From: Isochrysis galbana
Taxonomy: Eukaryota; Haptophyta; Isochrysidales; Isochrysidaceae
Reading direction: 5' to 3'
NCBI GenBank assembly: GCA_018136815.1
Contig: CM030933.1
Span: forward strand, 310,001 to 374,000
Length of the DNA: 64,000 nucleotides
Part shown: piece by piece, positions 44,179 to 53,527 of the stretch
Numbering within the stretch: the first letter of the stretch is position 1
Layout: the number at the start of each line of letters is the position of its first letter
Notes under the pieces: generated by a model
Told to the model about the DNA's origin: nothing
The model's input: only the letters and a program-made list of their open reading frames with translations
Database searches by the model: none
Translations under genes and position numbers: made by a program

Positions 44179-46251
44179 ATGGAATCGGACGTGGCGGCGC
44201 TCTCGGCGGGGAGCGCGAGCGAGGCGGCGGCGGCACTCGACTCGCTCAGCGCACAGCTACTGGATAGTAGCGATGAGGCAGACCAACTCCTCGACGCCCA
44301 CAGCTTCGAACTCTTTGAGCCGTGCCTCACTCTTGCATCGCGCGGCCGTGAGCGGCGGCATGCGAAGACCGCCGCACAGGCTGAGCGGATCCTAGCCGCG
44401 ATAGCGCGCGCGGCCAACCCGCGCGAGGTATTGTTGATGGTTCTCGGCGCGCTCTCCACGCACCCCCGACCCATGGCACAGTGTTGTGCCCTCAGTCTGC
44501 TTCCGGCTGTCCTCCCTCGTCTGCGACGCAGACGTGTGGAGATGCTCACATCATGCTTGGGAGCTCTCGCTGATCGGTTCTTGGCACCCGGTGCGTGGTC
44601 AGCGAGTGAGTGGGATGATCAAGAGGGTGGCGAGGAATCAGATCGACAGGAAGATTTGGCGGTCCCGGATGATAATCAGCAGTCTATAGGAGATACACTT
44701 GTTGGTGGATGCTCAGCTCTAAGCTCGCACCTGTTGATGCCTCTTCTTGTCGACTGCGCGGCTTCGATATGCCCTGCGACAACTTCCGAGGGTTCTGCAC
44801 CCATTGGATTCGCATCGGCGTTTTCGATCGAGGACGATGCTGAGCGCTCGCTGTGGACACGCTTTCTCCTTTACATTATCGAGAGAGCAGGCAGTCTGGG
44901 AGATGTGACGAGTGGGGCACGTGCATGCGAGTTGCTGTCTACCGACTCGCCTTCGTTGCTATGGCTGCACGGCGAGACACCACACTCGTTCCATGCCGAA
45001 CAGAGCATAGCCGGTGATTCTCGGGTTGGCAACGGGAACAGCACCCGCGGACGGAGCAAAGAGAACGCCGGTGCATCTCATAATACTGAGGTAGCCCGAC
45101 ACAATGTGCTTGTTGGCCCGCAGCCGCTTGGGGCATCGCTGTACGCTCACTGGCTCGTAACAGTCCGGTCACTACGTGAAGAGTGTGCCATGATGTCGGT
45201 GTCTCCTGTGGCTGTGGCTGGTCCCGACGCGTTGAGTACAGAATCCAAGATGCCGGGTCCTATTGCTGCGTCAAGAATTTTTCAACCTCTTACGCCTCGT
45301 GTTGCAAGTCAAATCGCTGCACTTGCTCATACCCTACTCACAGGGCCTGCTTCTGTACGTCAACGCGGACGAGAGCTGATAGAGTGGCTGATCCAAGCAA
45401 CGGGTATGGTCGAGCCGGGTGGAGCGCGGCTGTTGCTGAGCAAGACCACGGCGGAGACCAGCCGAAGAGCGGCCATATCGACCATAGCGGAAGGGCGTTT
45501 CGCCAGCATTTCCATGGCAGCTTGCGCCGAAGCCCTCGTTGTGCATATGGCGACGGCCGTCGCCGCACCAGAACGCTCTGCTGGATACAAGATCTTACAG
45601 CGCTTGCTCGATTTGTGGGCAGCTGCACCTCGTTTTGATCTACTGGTCTCGCTATTAGAGAAGAGTAAGCCTCATCCTAAAGCAACGGCGCTATTACTCC
45701 ACCGCCTGAAAGAAGAGCTTCTCGCTGAGCGCAAAGTGGGAATGGTGTCTAGTGGCGAGGGGACCGCAGATGGCGCGCGCACGCCAGCTCGGTCAATCGT
45801 TTCTGCTTGCGTCTTCGGACCGGCTGCGCTCCTTGTCCCCATCCGCATTGTGTTGCAGGATACGGTAACAGCAGCTGCTTCCGGTCACAATTTTCCTTTA
45901 GAGTCACAACTAGATGCGGTCATGGGTGCTCTTAATCTACTGCGCTTTCTAATTGCAGACGCTCTCAGTTCTCGACAGAGCGTTCATGGGTCAATAGCGG
46001 AGTCTGAAGTACTCACACCATCGCTGATGAGGCAACTCAAGGCGGACGTGCTTCAGCACCTTGATAAACGGCTTCGGGAAGACATGGACATGGTATGGGC
46101 CGAAATACAAGTATCCAACAATGCTGGTCCAAGAAACCAGGAGTCAGACAAGTCGGATCGGTCTAAGATAGCCTTCACTCAATTGCAAGTCACTCTGGTC
46201 ACTCTTGAGAGAGTACTTGAGCTCAGTGCTGAGATGATGGCCGTGGCGTAA
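44179..46251 (+). CDS. Glomulin/ALF4-like helical-repeat protein
   Basis: The ATG at 44179 (MESDVAALSAGSASEA) is used; the frame upstream has a GTG only. It is a single exon of 690 residues, with no membrane segment or signal peptide. The protein is helical throughout. The N-terminal third has NPREVLLMVLGALS and AQCCALSLLPAVLPRLRRRR, and later ALAHTLLTGPASVRQRGREL and LLVSLLEKSKPHPKATALLL, the spacing of a HEAT-like solenoid. This resembles the glomulin/ALF4 family, whose animal member masks the RING of RBX1 and inhibits cullin ligases. The assignment rests on pattern rather than on a diagnostic motif; another HEAT-type scaffold is possible. An acidic loop (about 150-175) interrupts the solenoid. 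Confidence 0.5.
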   Translation: MESDVAALSAGSASEAAAALDSLSAQLLDSSDEADQLLDAHSFELFEPCLTLASRGRERRHAKTAAQAERILAAIARAANPREVLLMVLGALSTHPRPMAQCCALSLLPAVLPRLRRRRVEMLTSCLGALADRFLAPGAWSASEWDDQEGGEESDRQEDLAVPDDNQQSIGDTLVGGCSALSSHLLMPLLVDCAASICPATTSEGSAPIGFASAFSIEDDAERSLWTRFLLYIIERAGSLGDVTSGARACELLSTDSPSLLWLHGETPHSFHAEQSIAGDSRVGNGNSTRGRSKENAGASHNTEVARHNVLVGPQPLGASLYAHWLVTVRSLREECAMMSVSPVAVAGPDALSTESKMPGPIAASRIFQPLTPRVASQIAALAHTLLTGPASVRQRGRELIEWLIQATGMVEPGGARLLLSKTTAETSRRAAISTIAEGRFASISMAACAEALVVHMATAVAAPERSAGYKILQRLLDLWAAAPRFDLLVSLLEKSKPHPKATALLLHRLKEELLAERKVGMVSSGEGTADGARTPARSIVSACVFGPAALLVPIRIVLQDTVTAAASGHNFPLESQLDAVMGALNLLRFLIADALSSRQSVHGSIAESEVLTPSLMRQLKADVLQHLDKRLREDMDMVWAEIQVSNNAGPRNQESDKSDRSKIAFTQLQVTLVTLERVLELSAEMMAVA

Positions 46252-46870
46252 GGTGGCGCTCCCAAGCATCCACTAGGGAGCAGCCTTTCGTGGCCTTGCA
46301 AGTTAAACACATTGGTAAACGGGCAGCGCGCCAGCCTGCGCCAGATGCGCACCTACGGGTAGTTGAGCCCTCAACCACGCTTCCCGCCCATCGGCCCCTT
46401 GTGAGCTCTGACTTGTCTCAGCTCTCTCTGCTCGCGCCATGAAAGGGATCGGGAGCGCCGTCGGGGGGCAAATTCTCATGTGTGTCCATATGAGCTTTTG
46501 AATGATGGTAGGAATAGCGCCAATTGTTTGTATTCCATTCACGAGCGAAGAGAGAGTTGCCCTATTTTCGCGCATGGTGGCATTGGCATACGCGCGCACG
46601 CGTACAAGTGCTCTCGCGAACTATCGTTAAAACGATACGCTGACTCTCTCCTCTCTGTGGCCGTCACGGCCGCTAGGGATGACTCACAGGCCCCCGGGAC
46701 GGGGATTTGGAATTGGAGCCTGAGAGAGGGGGGGCGCAAGGCGACCCCCCATGCCGAACTAAGCAGTATGAACTTAGTTGCGGAGGAAGAAAATAAAAGG
46801 CTCTCGGCTCTCGGGGCCCATGGGCTATGGCTATGGGAGGGGGGACCGGAGAGCGAGCAAAAGCGAACCT
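46252..46870. other. Intergenic with a short R1 end fragment
   Basis: The stretch at about 46715-46790 holds only the R1 5' terminus region (minus): 'cccccatgccgaactaagca' and 'gtatgaacttagttg'. The rest shows no gene. Confidence 0.45.
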
Positions 46871-47117
46871 GAGCTTTCAGTCGCAGCATTTCCCTCCCTC
46901 TGCTGAAGAGGCCGGACCGCTGGCGAGTTGAATATGAAAACTCCGCCTCGCCAATCGAGGAATGTCTTCCTCAAGGCGCCTGAGGAGTTCGAGTGCCCAT
47001 AGCAAGCCCCTCGAAAGTCGGTATCTCTCCAGCAGTATGAGACGCTGAAGTTTTTCTGATTGATGGAAATCTCCCGGGCATCTCGGCAAGAGCACAGTGG
47101 GAGATCTGGTACCAAAA

Positions 47118-47965
47118 GGTGACTGTTGTTCGCGGACTGTGATTGGTGTGTCGGTGGCTGGGCCTGGCTGTGGTTGGAGTGGTGGTGCTGTGTCTGGTGT
47201 GAGACTGTGTGTGTGGGAGTGTGGGGACTGCGAGTGTGGAGTGAGGGGGTGCGGATGGGTGAATGGTAGGGCGGTCAAATAGGGGCTTTTTAACTATTAG
47301 TAAGGGTTGGGCTGCATTTTTTGACCGTGGCGCGAGGCCCAATAAAAAACCTTCAGGGGGGGCCACCTGCGCCTGCGCCGGCAAGCGCAAGCGAGAAGCC
47401 AGTATTGTCTCTGCCTTCGGCTACGAATGGTATGACGACGAGATCTTCGAATTCGAGTCCATTATCGGCCGGATGGTCGTTGGTTGGAGATGGGGAGGTG
47501 GGGTAGTGAATGAGGGTGGTGGAGGTGGGGGTGGTGTGGTGGGTTGGGTGGATCGGTGGGGTGCGGAGAGGCTGGGTAGTGAGGACGGGGAACGAAGGGA
47601 GCGGAAGGGAGTGGGGAGTAGAAGTGTGGCTGCGTTGGTGTCGTTGGAAGAGGCGGTGCGATCGACGGACGGGGGTGTGCTGTCTGCTGTCTATTGTGTG
47701 GTTTGTTGTGTTGTTTGTGGTGCTGGTTGATGGTATTGTGGGGTGGGGTCAATGGCGTTCGGGGAGGAAGGAGGGAGACGGTGCGAGGGAGCGTGTGCTG
47801 GGTGGGAGGGTGAGTCGACTCCTCCGCTACCATGTTGTTCGCGGACTGTGATGGGTGTGTCGGTGGCTGGGCGCTGGGCCTGGCTGTGGTTGGAGTGGTG
47901 GTGCTGTGTCTGGTGTGAGACTGTGTGTGTGGGAGTGTGGGGACTGCGAGTGTGGAGTCAGGGCG
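47118..47965. repeat. Two direct G/T-rich repeats of about 130 bp
   Basis: Copy 1 (about 47122-47250) and copy 2 (about 47832-47965) share long blocks: 'tgttcgcggactgtgat', 'ggcctggctgtggttggagt', 'gtgagactgtgtgtgtggga' and 'ggggactgcgagtgtggagt'. Copy 2 has an extra 'gcgctg'. The spacer includes a GGTCAAA element and a G/T-rich stretch. Confidence 0.8.
47268..47345 (+). repeat. GGTCAAA-type short inverted-repeat element, copy 3
   Basis: It begins 'agggcggtcaaatagggg' and ends 'ttttttgaccgtggcgcgag'. It is the closest relative of 3925-4025 ('gggttgggctgcattttttg'). Confidence 0.6.
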
Positions 47966-48039
47966 TTCGGGGGTTCGGCGTGACATGAAGAGTACCACCA
48001 ATCCTCAACTTGCATGGTGACACACGACGGACGGGAACG

Positions 48040-48400
48040 CACAGGGAGGACAGAAGGACAAGGAGACAGAGAGTGCTTCGGAGCGCTGGCGCTGAGTGAG
48101 AAACATTAAGATTAAGACGAAGGAAGATAGACACAGGGGAAAAGGGGGGGCGAAAAACAATAGGAACAGGGAAAGGACAGAAGATATGGACGAAGGGAAC
48201 GGGGCACTGGCGGGGCAGGGAGGGGGCGGGACGCGGGAGGACCCCCGACCCCGCTGGCCAAGGAAACAAGGGGAGGACCGGGGTTACAAGGGAAAGCGCA
48301 AGGGAGGGATCTCGGCTGCATGCGGGCGTGGAGAGAGGGAAGAAAGAGAGGGAAGGGCGGGGCGCTGGGAGGGGAGACACGTTCTAAGAATAAAGCGTGT
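48040..48400 (+). other. Purine-rich block
   Basis: This is A/G-rich on the plus strand, with an open low-complexity frame (about 48096-48623) that carries no domain. Confidence 0.4.
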
Positions 48401-48784
48401 CGTGGGGCATGGAGGGCGTTCGCGCGCTTCCCCTAACGCAACAGTGACAATAAGGGCTCGCTCCAGCGGCTATCTCCCCGGGTGCCGGGGACTTACCCGA
48501 TGCAGCGGCCGCAGAGGTCCGCCGCCGCGCGCCGCTCCCCTCCCCCCCTTCCCCCACTCCTTGCTCTGGCAGCCCAGCTTGCCACAGGGGTGTACTCGCG
48601 CGGCCAACACCAAAGTTAAGTAAGTCGCCCCCACGCTGCCTGCTGCGATGTGCCCCTTCACGCTCGCCGCGCTCGCCTCCAGGTTGTTCTCGCACTCCCC
48701 GCCATTGATGCGAGCACGCACCCTAGTCGGTGACCGAATGCGAGTGTGCCCCATTGTCCCCCACTTATAAATAAAAGCAGGTTC

Positions 48785-49105
48785 TACGGTGCTTCTATCA
48801 ATGTGTAGTGTGTGAGAAGATTGAGTGATTTTTTTTGCCAATGAGTTGTCTCGAAGCTCCGCCGCATTGCCCGCCGCATTTGTTCGTTTGTGCTTATTTG
48901 TTTCATTGGTTTGTTTGTGCGATGTATGTTGCGTCAGTTTTCGGAGTTTTCTTGTTATTAGTGAGTGAGTGATGTGAGGTGGTGACTCGTGGGCCGTCGT
49001 CGCGATGTAGTGCGCCCTTTCCCCCCCTCTCTCAAGACTGTTCTACACTCCATGCCCTAGCCCCGCTGAGACTTGCCCCACCATCAAGCGCGAGCTTGAT
49101 TCCAG
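48785..49105 (+). repeat. Dispersed repeat R2, copy 3
   Basis: This is closely similar to 35440-35770 ('gtgcttctatcaatgtgt', 'gtctcgaagctccgccgcat', 'ccatcaagcgcgagcttgat'). Confidence 0.7.
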
Positions 49106-49195
49106 ATTCCACAGGCTCGTGCGCTCGCCTAGTCGGCTTTGGGGGTGGCTCGCGCGCGCTTCGGCGGCGCGGCAGTGGTCGCGGCCTGTTCGGCC

Positions 49196-49671
49196 GACGC
49201 GGCGGGGGTGGCGGCAGGAGAGGATGGGAGCGGCGCGCGCTCCATGACCCTATCAGTTTACTGATAGTTGACCCTCTCCTAACACCAGTGATGGTGCATC
49301 AGTACTAATATCAGTTTTTTACATCAGTATCAGCTCACCTCGAGCTGATAACTGATATCAGTTATCAGTTGTCAGCAGCTTGGAGCGGGGAGAAAACAAA
49401 ACACCCAGTCCCCTTTACTTTCTACATCCAAAAGACGCGGCGGGGGTGGCGGCAGGAGAGGATGGGAGCGGCGCGCGCTCCATGACCCTATCAGTTTACT
49501 GATAGTTGACCCTCTCCTAACACCAGTGATGGTGCATCAGTACTAATATCAGTTTTTTACATCAGTATCAGCTCACCTCGAGCTGATAACTGATATCAGT
49601 TATCAGTTGTCAGCAGCTTGGAGCGGGGAGAAAACAAAACACCCAGTCCCCTTTACTTTCTACATCCAAAA
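49196..49671. repeat. 238-bp tandem duplication across a hAT MITE end
   Basis: Copy 1 is 49196-49433 and copy 2 is 49434-49671; no difference is seen by eye. The unit begins in host flank (the R7-like 'gacgcggcgggggtggcgg') and includes the 8-bp target site, the MITE left terminus and 150 bp of MITE interior. The duplication therefore followed the insertion. Confidence 0.9.
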
Positions 49672-50067
49672 AAAAAGTGCAAAAAAGTTGAGTTTTACTG
49701 AGGTCGGATGGGAGTCGAACTGGCTCTCCGCACTGCGCCCAGCCCACGCGCTGTCACCTGAGCCACTTGACGCTCACATATTGCTTAGACGATGACGTTT
49801 TGTCGCATTTACGTCTGCAGCAAATACACAAGCCACTGATATCTAAGTGGGGCTTGAGGCACCTCCTATGTATTTTCATAGTCAAGCCCCAAAAGCGAGC
49901 AACCCTCACAAGGGGGGTGGAAATACTGCGGTTGATATTCTGCTCGCTCAGGGCCTTTGAGGTGATATCAGCTGATGAGGTCCATTAGCTTATATCAGCT
50001 ATGATATCAGTATCAGCCTCGAAGTTGGTGTCAGCTGATGAACTGATGCACCATCCCTGCCTAACAC
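49276..50067. mobile_element. hAT-type MITE with 8-bp target duplication
   Basis: The left end CAGTGATGGTGCATCAGT (49284) and right end ACTGATGCACCATCCCTG (to 50059) are inverted repeats with one mismatch in 18. The exact direct repeat CCTAACAC lies immediately outside both ends (49276-49283 and 50060-50067). An 8-bp duplication and CAG(T/G)G termini are hAT hallmarks. Because the left end is duplicated at 49522, the original element was probably 538 bp (49522-50059). The interior has many 'ctgatatcag' palindromes and no transposase. Confidence 0.88.
49702..49771 (-). other. tRNA-like segment (SINE head or decayed tRNA) inside the MITE
   Basis: The minus strand reads GTCAAGTGGCTCAGGTGACA... 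and ...AGTTCGACTCCCATCCGACC, resembling a Pol III A box and B box about 35 bp apart. The acceptor and T stems do not pair well, so it is not a functional tRNA. A poly-T/A tract follows. It could be a captured tRNA or a SINE head. Confidence 0.45.
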
Positions 50068-50478
50068 AAACTACCATGGACAATTGACAATTGATGGCTC
50101 AATCGAGTCCGTCCCACTGTGGACGGAAACGCGACCTTCACTCATCACTCAGCATTCTGCTATCACCCTCACTGACTGATTGCACTAGTGTACACCCAAA
50201 AGGAACTTTAGAACGATTGATTTGCGCGTTGGAACGCATTCAGTACTTGATGCTTGCCTCGAGAGCCAAGTAGCTTTGTTTTGGAGCATCAGACGAAGCA
50301 AGGGGAGGGAAGCCATCGTGGTCACGGGGACCTGCCTTTTGGCGGTAGGTGAAGATGTGCCGATCGGCTTGGCTGCGGTTGGCTACGGTCGGTATGGGCT
50401 TGGCAACATTTGGGCCCATCGCTATCGTATGACGAGCAGGCCCCGACACTTGCTAGAAGTCACCATTGATGTTAGTCT
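50068..50478. other. Spacer between hAT MITE and membrane-protein gene
   Basis: The part at 50073-50130 resembles 36173-36230. The rest is probably the 3' UTR of the minus-strand gene. No ORF with a domain. Confidence 0.4.
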
Positions 50479-52212
50479 TTATGGCCCAAAGCATGTCACC
50501 TCGGAGAGCTCGACGCCTTCCAAAATAGGATACGGTTGTTGAACAAGCCACTTCCTTATCAGAAAGCTAGGTGGGGGTAGATTGGCAAATTCATCCCCGG
50601 TACACGCAACGTCATCTTCAGCGAAGCACTCCCGCCCCCCAATTCCGTCTTCGCGCAAATGTATGGTGCGACCCGAAGACTTGGATCGCCACTGTTCATC
50701 GCCAGTAAATCCTTCGAGGACAGTGTACGTCATTTGAAAGGCCTCACCTCGCTCACGCGCCTCTGCGAGAACACGGCGAAGTTCAAGGGCAGTGAGCGAA
50801 TACTTCGTCCTGACTCCGGATGGCGAGGACGGTAGCACGCTAGCTCCAAGAACCCGAAGTTTCATGGGGTTGAACATGCGCGCAGTGTGGTTGACAGAGG
50901 CAAGAAGCGCTCGTTCATCCGGCGACATGGTCATAGTAAGATCACCGGGATAAATTGTGTTGATCCACTCAGACGAGCACTTCTCAACGCGTACCACGCT
51001 AAAAGTACGTCGGGCAGCCTCCTCTGGCAGTAGGAATCGGAGCAAGTCAACCTGCCGCACGAGGTAGTGATTTGAGCCACCGTGGATCCGAAGGTTGGAG
51101 TACATGTTTGGAGTGCCGTGATCTTGAAGGCCGAGAGGGATAAACAAGAATGCGTAGGTGGCGGAGAATAAAACGCTCAATACATGCACGATCCTGAACA
51201 CTGAGCTGGATGGCGTTGTATACACGCTGGAGTCGGTATCGCCGCCGGTGGCGTTCGTGTTGATGCAAGTCCCAAGCATCAAAAGACGGATGGCATAGAC
51301 TGCTAGCACAAAGTAGGTTGTCACCCAGAAGGGCACCTCAGCGTTCGAGCCTGGTGGTGGATGGCGAAGCGCACGTCTGTATGCAATTCCGGTGCAGACT
51401 GCAGCGACAGCAGTGGCCACAGCGGCAGTAAGTGCTGCCCTCGCGTCAAAGCGCCCCATTTCGTTGGCCAACTTGCGAAGACCAAGTGGCATTGTCATCA
51501 TCAGCCTCACAGCACAAACGACAGAGAAGGGCACTGCATTGTTTGGTGGTGGCGTCAGGGCGATTCCAGCGTGTAGCACAATGGCAAGAGCGACGCCCAG
51601 ACGACGAACTCGGTCACGGTTTGACGCCAGGAAGATGGCAATACACATTTCTCCAACGACTGTCACGTATGCAGATGTCTTGGCGATCGCTGGCATCACC
51701 TCCCCAGGCAGGGTGATCCCCAAGTTCGACAAAAGTAGCAAGACGAACATGGGTGCGCACGACGTTCTATGGTCGAGAAAGCTGCTATTTAACTTCCAAA
51801 AGCCGGCCGCCAGGTAGAAGCAGACAAGCTGCATCCTCAAGGTGTACGACCATGCCCTCACCAATGCAGCTTCAACGGCATCGGGCGAGCCGGATGCGCC
51901 GTCCTTTCGGCACAAGAACCTACTCAGGGCGATAAAGACGCACAAGAAGAGAATGCCCGCATCCATCTGGAGACCCCAGTGGTCGCAGTCCCAGATGAAT
52001 GGGATTCTGCAAAAAGTGTCTCCGAGGCGAACCGCCAGCATGAGGCCCAGCGTGGAGAGGCGCGGCACAGCGCCGACGTAGACGGCAAGTGCGAGCTTCC
52101 CCAGGTGGAGGGCCTCGGGCTCATACCATGCCGCCATGGCCCTGTCCACCAATTCGTACACACACCAGCACCGCACGGTGGCCCGCGCCGCCGCCTCGTC
52201 CACCGGCTTCAT
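50479..52212 (-). CDS. Polytopic membrane protein, HTTM/VKGC-like
   Basis: The start is the ATG at 52212 (MKPVDEAAARATVRC); the frame upstream reads poly-Pro from a C run with only a TTG. It is a single exon of 577 residues. The N-terminal half holds about eight hydrophobic helices. The phrase LRMQLVCFYLAAGFWKLNSS recalls the 'AG..KLN' helix of HTTM (gamma-carboxylase-type) membrane domains. A further helix group ends near FSATYAFLFIPLGL. The last 200 residues are soluble, starting NMYSNLRIHGGSNHYLV, which fits the lumenal strand of such proteins. The catalytic features of vitamin-K carboxylase were not identified, so function is unknown. A 14-base G run lies just upstream of the start (about 52223-52237). 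Confidence 0.6.
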   Translation of the reverse strand: MKPVDEAAARATVRCWCVYELVDRAMAAWYEPEALHLGKLALAVYVGAVPRLSTLGLMLAVRLGDTFCRIPFIWDCDHWGLQMDAGILFLCVFIALSRFLCRKDGASGSPDAVEAALVRAWSYTLRMQLVCFYLAAGFWKLNSSFLDHRTSCAPMFVLLLLSNLGITLPGEVMPAIAKTSAYVTVVGEMCIAIFLASNRDRVRRLGVALAIVLHAGIALTPPPNNAVPFSVVCAVRLMMTMPLGLRKLANEMGRFDARAALTAAVATAVAAVCTGIAYRRALRHPPPGSNAEVPFWVTTYFVLAVYAIRLLMLGTCINTNATGGDTDSSVYTTPSSSVFRIVHVLSVLFSATYAFLFIPLGLQDHGTPNMYSNLRIHGGSNHYLVRQVDLLRFLLPEEAARRTFSVVRVEKCSSEWINTIYPGDLTMTMSPDERALLASVNHTARMFNPMKLRVLGASVLPSSPSGVRTKYSLTALELRRVLAEARERGEAFQMTYTVLEGFTGDEQWRSKSSGRTIHLREDGIGGRECFAEDDVACTGDEFANLPPPSFLIRKWLVQQPYPILEGVELSEVTCFGP

Positions 52213-52317
52213 CGTGGCAACGCGGGGGGGGGGGGGGGACAATAGGGGGCAGGGCGGGGAAAGGGGGGAGGGTGTTTAAACAAAACTCGTGTTTTGTTGT
52301 AGATACCTCGGTCCTAC

Positions 52318-52440
52318 CCTGAAAAAAAAATCTGAAGTTTCAGGGCTACACACCTATCGCTAGACAGTATATCTACTACCCGTCTGCCATCGCCCTTCAC
52401 TCCCGTCTCTCCGTCCCCTCGCCTTCCCCCCCCCCCTCGT
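52318..52440 (-). mobile_element. LINE 3' UTR remnant (minus), oligo-T end
   Basis: On the minus strand it ends 'ggtgtgtagccctgaaactt' plus CAGA and nine T. This matches the end of 34448-35041 ('gtgtgtagcccagaatcttc'). Only about 120 bp remain. Confidence 0.65.
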
Positions 52441-52487
52441 TCATTTGTCTTCGGTGTCGGGGGTTGCGGCCCTGGTACACTACTATG

Positions 52488-53150
52488 GGTAGGGCGGTCA
52501 AACCGTGTTTTTTTATTAGGGGTAAAAAAATGACCATCTCAATCTCAGAATTGAGGAAATTTAGGGATTTTTTTCGGGAGAAAGTTCCCAATACCCCCAA
52601 CTAGCACATATCCGGGGCCGATAGAGCTCAGCGCTCCGATCTTTACAGAAAACGACAAAGGAATATTAAGAATGAATGCTCGTCTAGGCTTGGTAGCGGA
52701 AGCAATCGGCCTTGCCGAGAGGCTCGACTAAGCCCTAGGCGCACAAGCCCCGTCTCCGAACGACATACAACCACACCGTAAAAACAACAACAGCAACACA
52801 AGAGACAACCAGCGTACCATGAGATGACGCCTACGCCTCGACACAGGAGAAACGGGCCACCTAGAGGCACAGGAGGAAGATGGGGAATCTCCACTAGGGG
52901 CCGGTGCACCCCGCCCAACCTAACCCCCCCCGCAACCTGGGCCCCAAGTAGTGCACGAGGGGAGTTGCCGCAAGGCGGGAAGCGAGGGAGAGGAAGGGAA
53001 ATGGGCGTGGCTACAGTAGTTAAACCCGTGGCCGCGCGCGAGGCGAGAACATTAAAAGGTTTTTTTTTAGCACATATCCGGGGCCCATTAGGACCCGGAC
53101 CCCCCCCTTGGGCCCCCACAACAAAACGTAATCAAAAATTGACAAAAGAC
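52488..53150 (+). repeat. GGTCAAA-end repeat, longer type, split by a LINE
   Basis: The element starts 'agggcggtcaaaccgtgttt', runs to 52619, and resumes at 53086 ('cattaggacccggacccccc'). The same continuous order is found uninterrupted at 25362-25550, which confirms that the LINE at 52620-53067 inserted into it. Confidence 0.75.
52602..53085 (+). mobile_element. 5'-truncated LINE with 18-bp target duplication, oligo-T end
   Basis: The insert 52620-53067 is flanked by exact repeats TAGCACATATCCGGGGCC at 52602-52619 and 53068-53085. It begins within the last 35 codons of the ORF seen at 21096 (APIFTENDKGILRMN, then VAEAIGLAERLD and TAA). It has the shared 3' UTR and ends 'gagaacattaaaagg' plus T8 directly before the duplication. 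This is clean proof of the 3' boundary. Confidence 0.9.
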
Positions 53151-53173
53151 GCCAAAATCGCAAAAGCTTAAAA

Positions 53174-53527
53174 AGCCCAACTTCGAACCGATGCCGGGCG
53201 CGCTGCGTGGCCGAATTCGACGATCCATCCGGATGGGGGACCCCACCAGATACAGATACCAAATACGCATATCCCACCCGGATGGTCACGCCAATCGGGC
53301 AGGCCGCGCGCCGAACCCTCGTCGAAATCACCCCCATCCGCCGAGCCCATTGAACGTTGAGACGTCGCCGAGGGAGGCCCGGAGAGCCCAACTTCGAACC
53401 GATGCCGGGCGCGCTGCGTGGCCGAATTCGACGATCCATCCGGATGGGGGACCCCACCAGATACCAAATACGCATATCCCACCCGGATGGTCACGCCAAT
53501 CGGGCAGACCGCGCGCCGAACCACCAC
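53174..53527. repeat. Direct duplication of about 145 bp, period 211
   Basis: Copy 1 (53174-53321) and copy 2 (53385-53527) match except that copy 2 lacks six bases (an 'acagat' step) and has a few substitutions. Shared: 'acttcgaaccgatgccgggc', 'gaattcgacgatccatccgg', 'cacccggatggtcacgccaa'. No clear ORF. Confidence 0.85.

Noticed and set aside
49702..49771. A functional tRNA gene
   Set aside because: A- and B-box-like words exist, but the acceptor and T stems do not pair.
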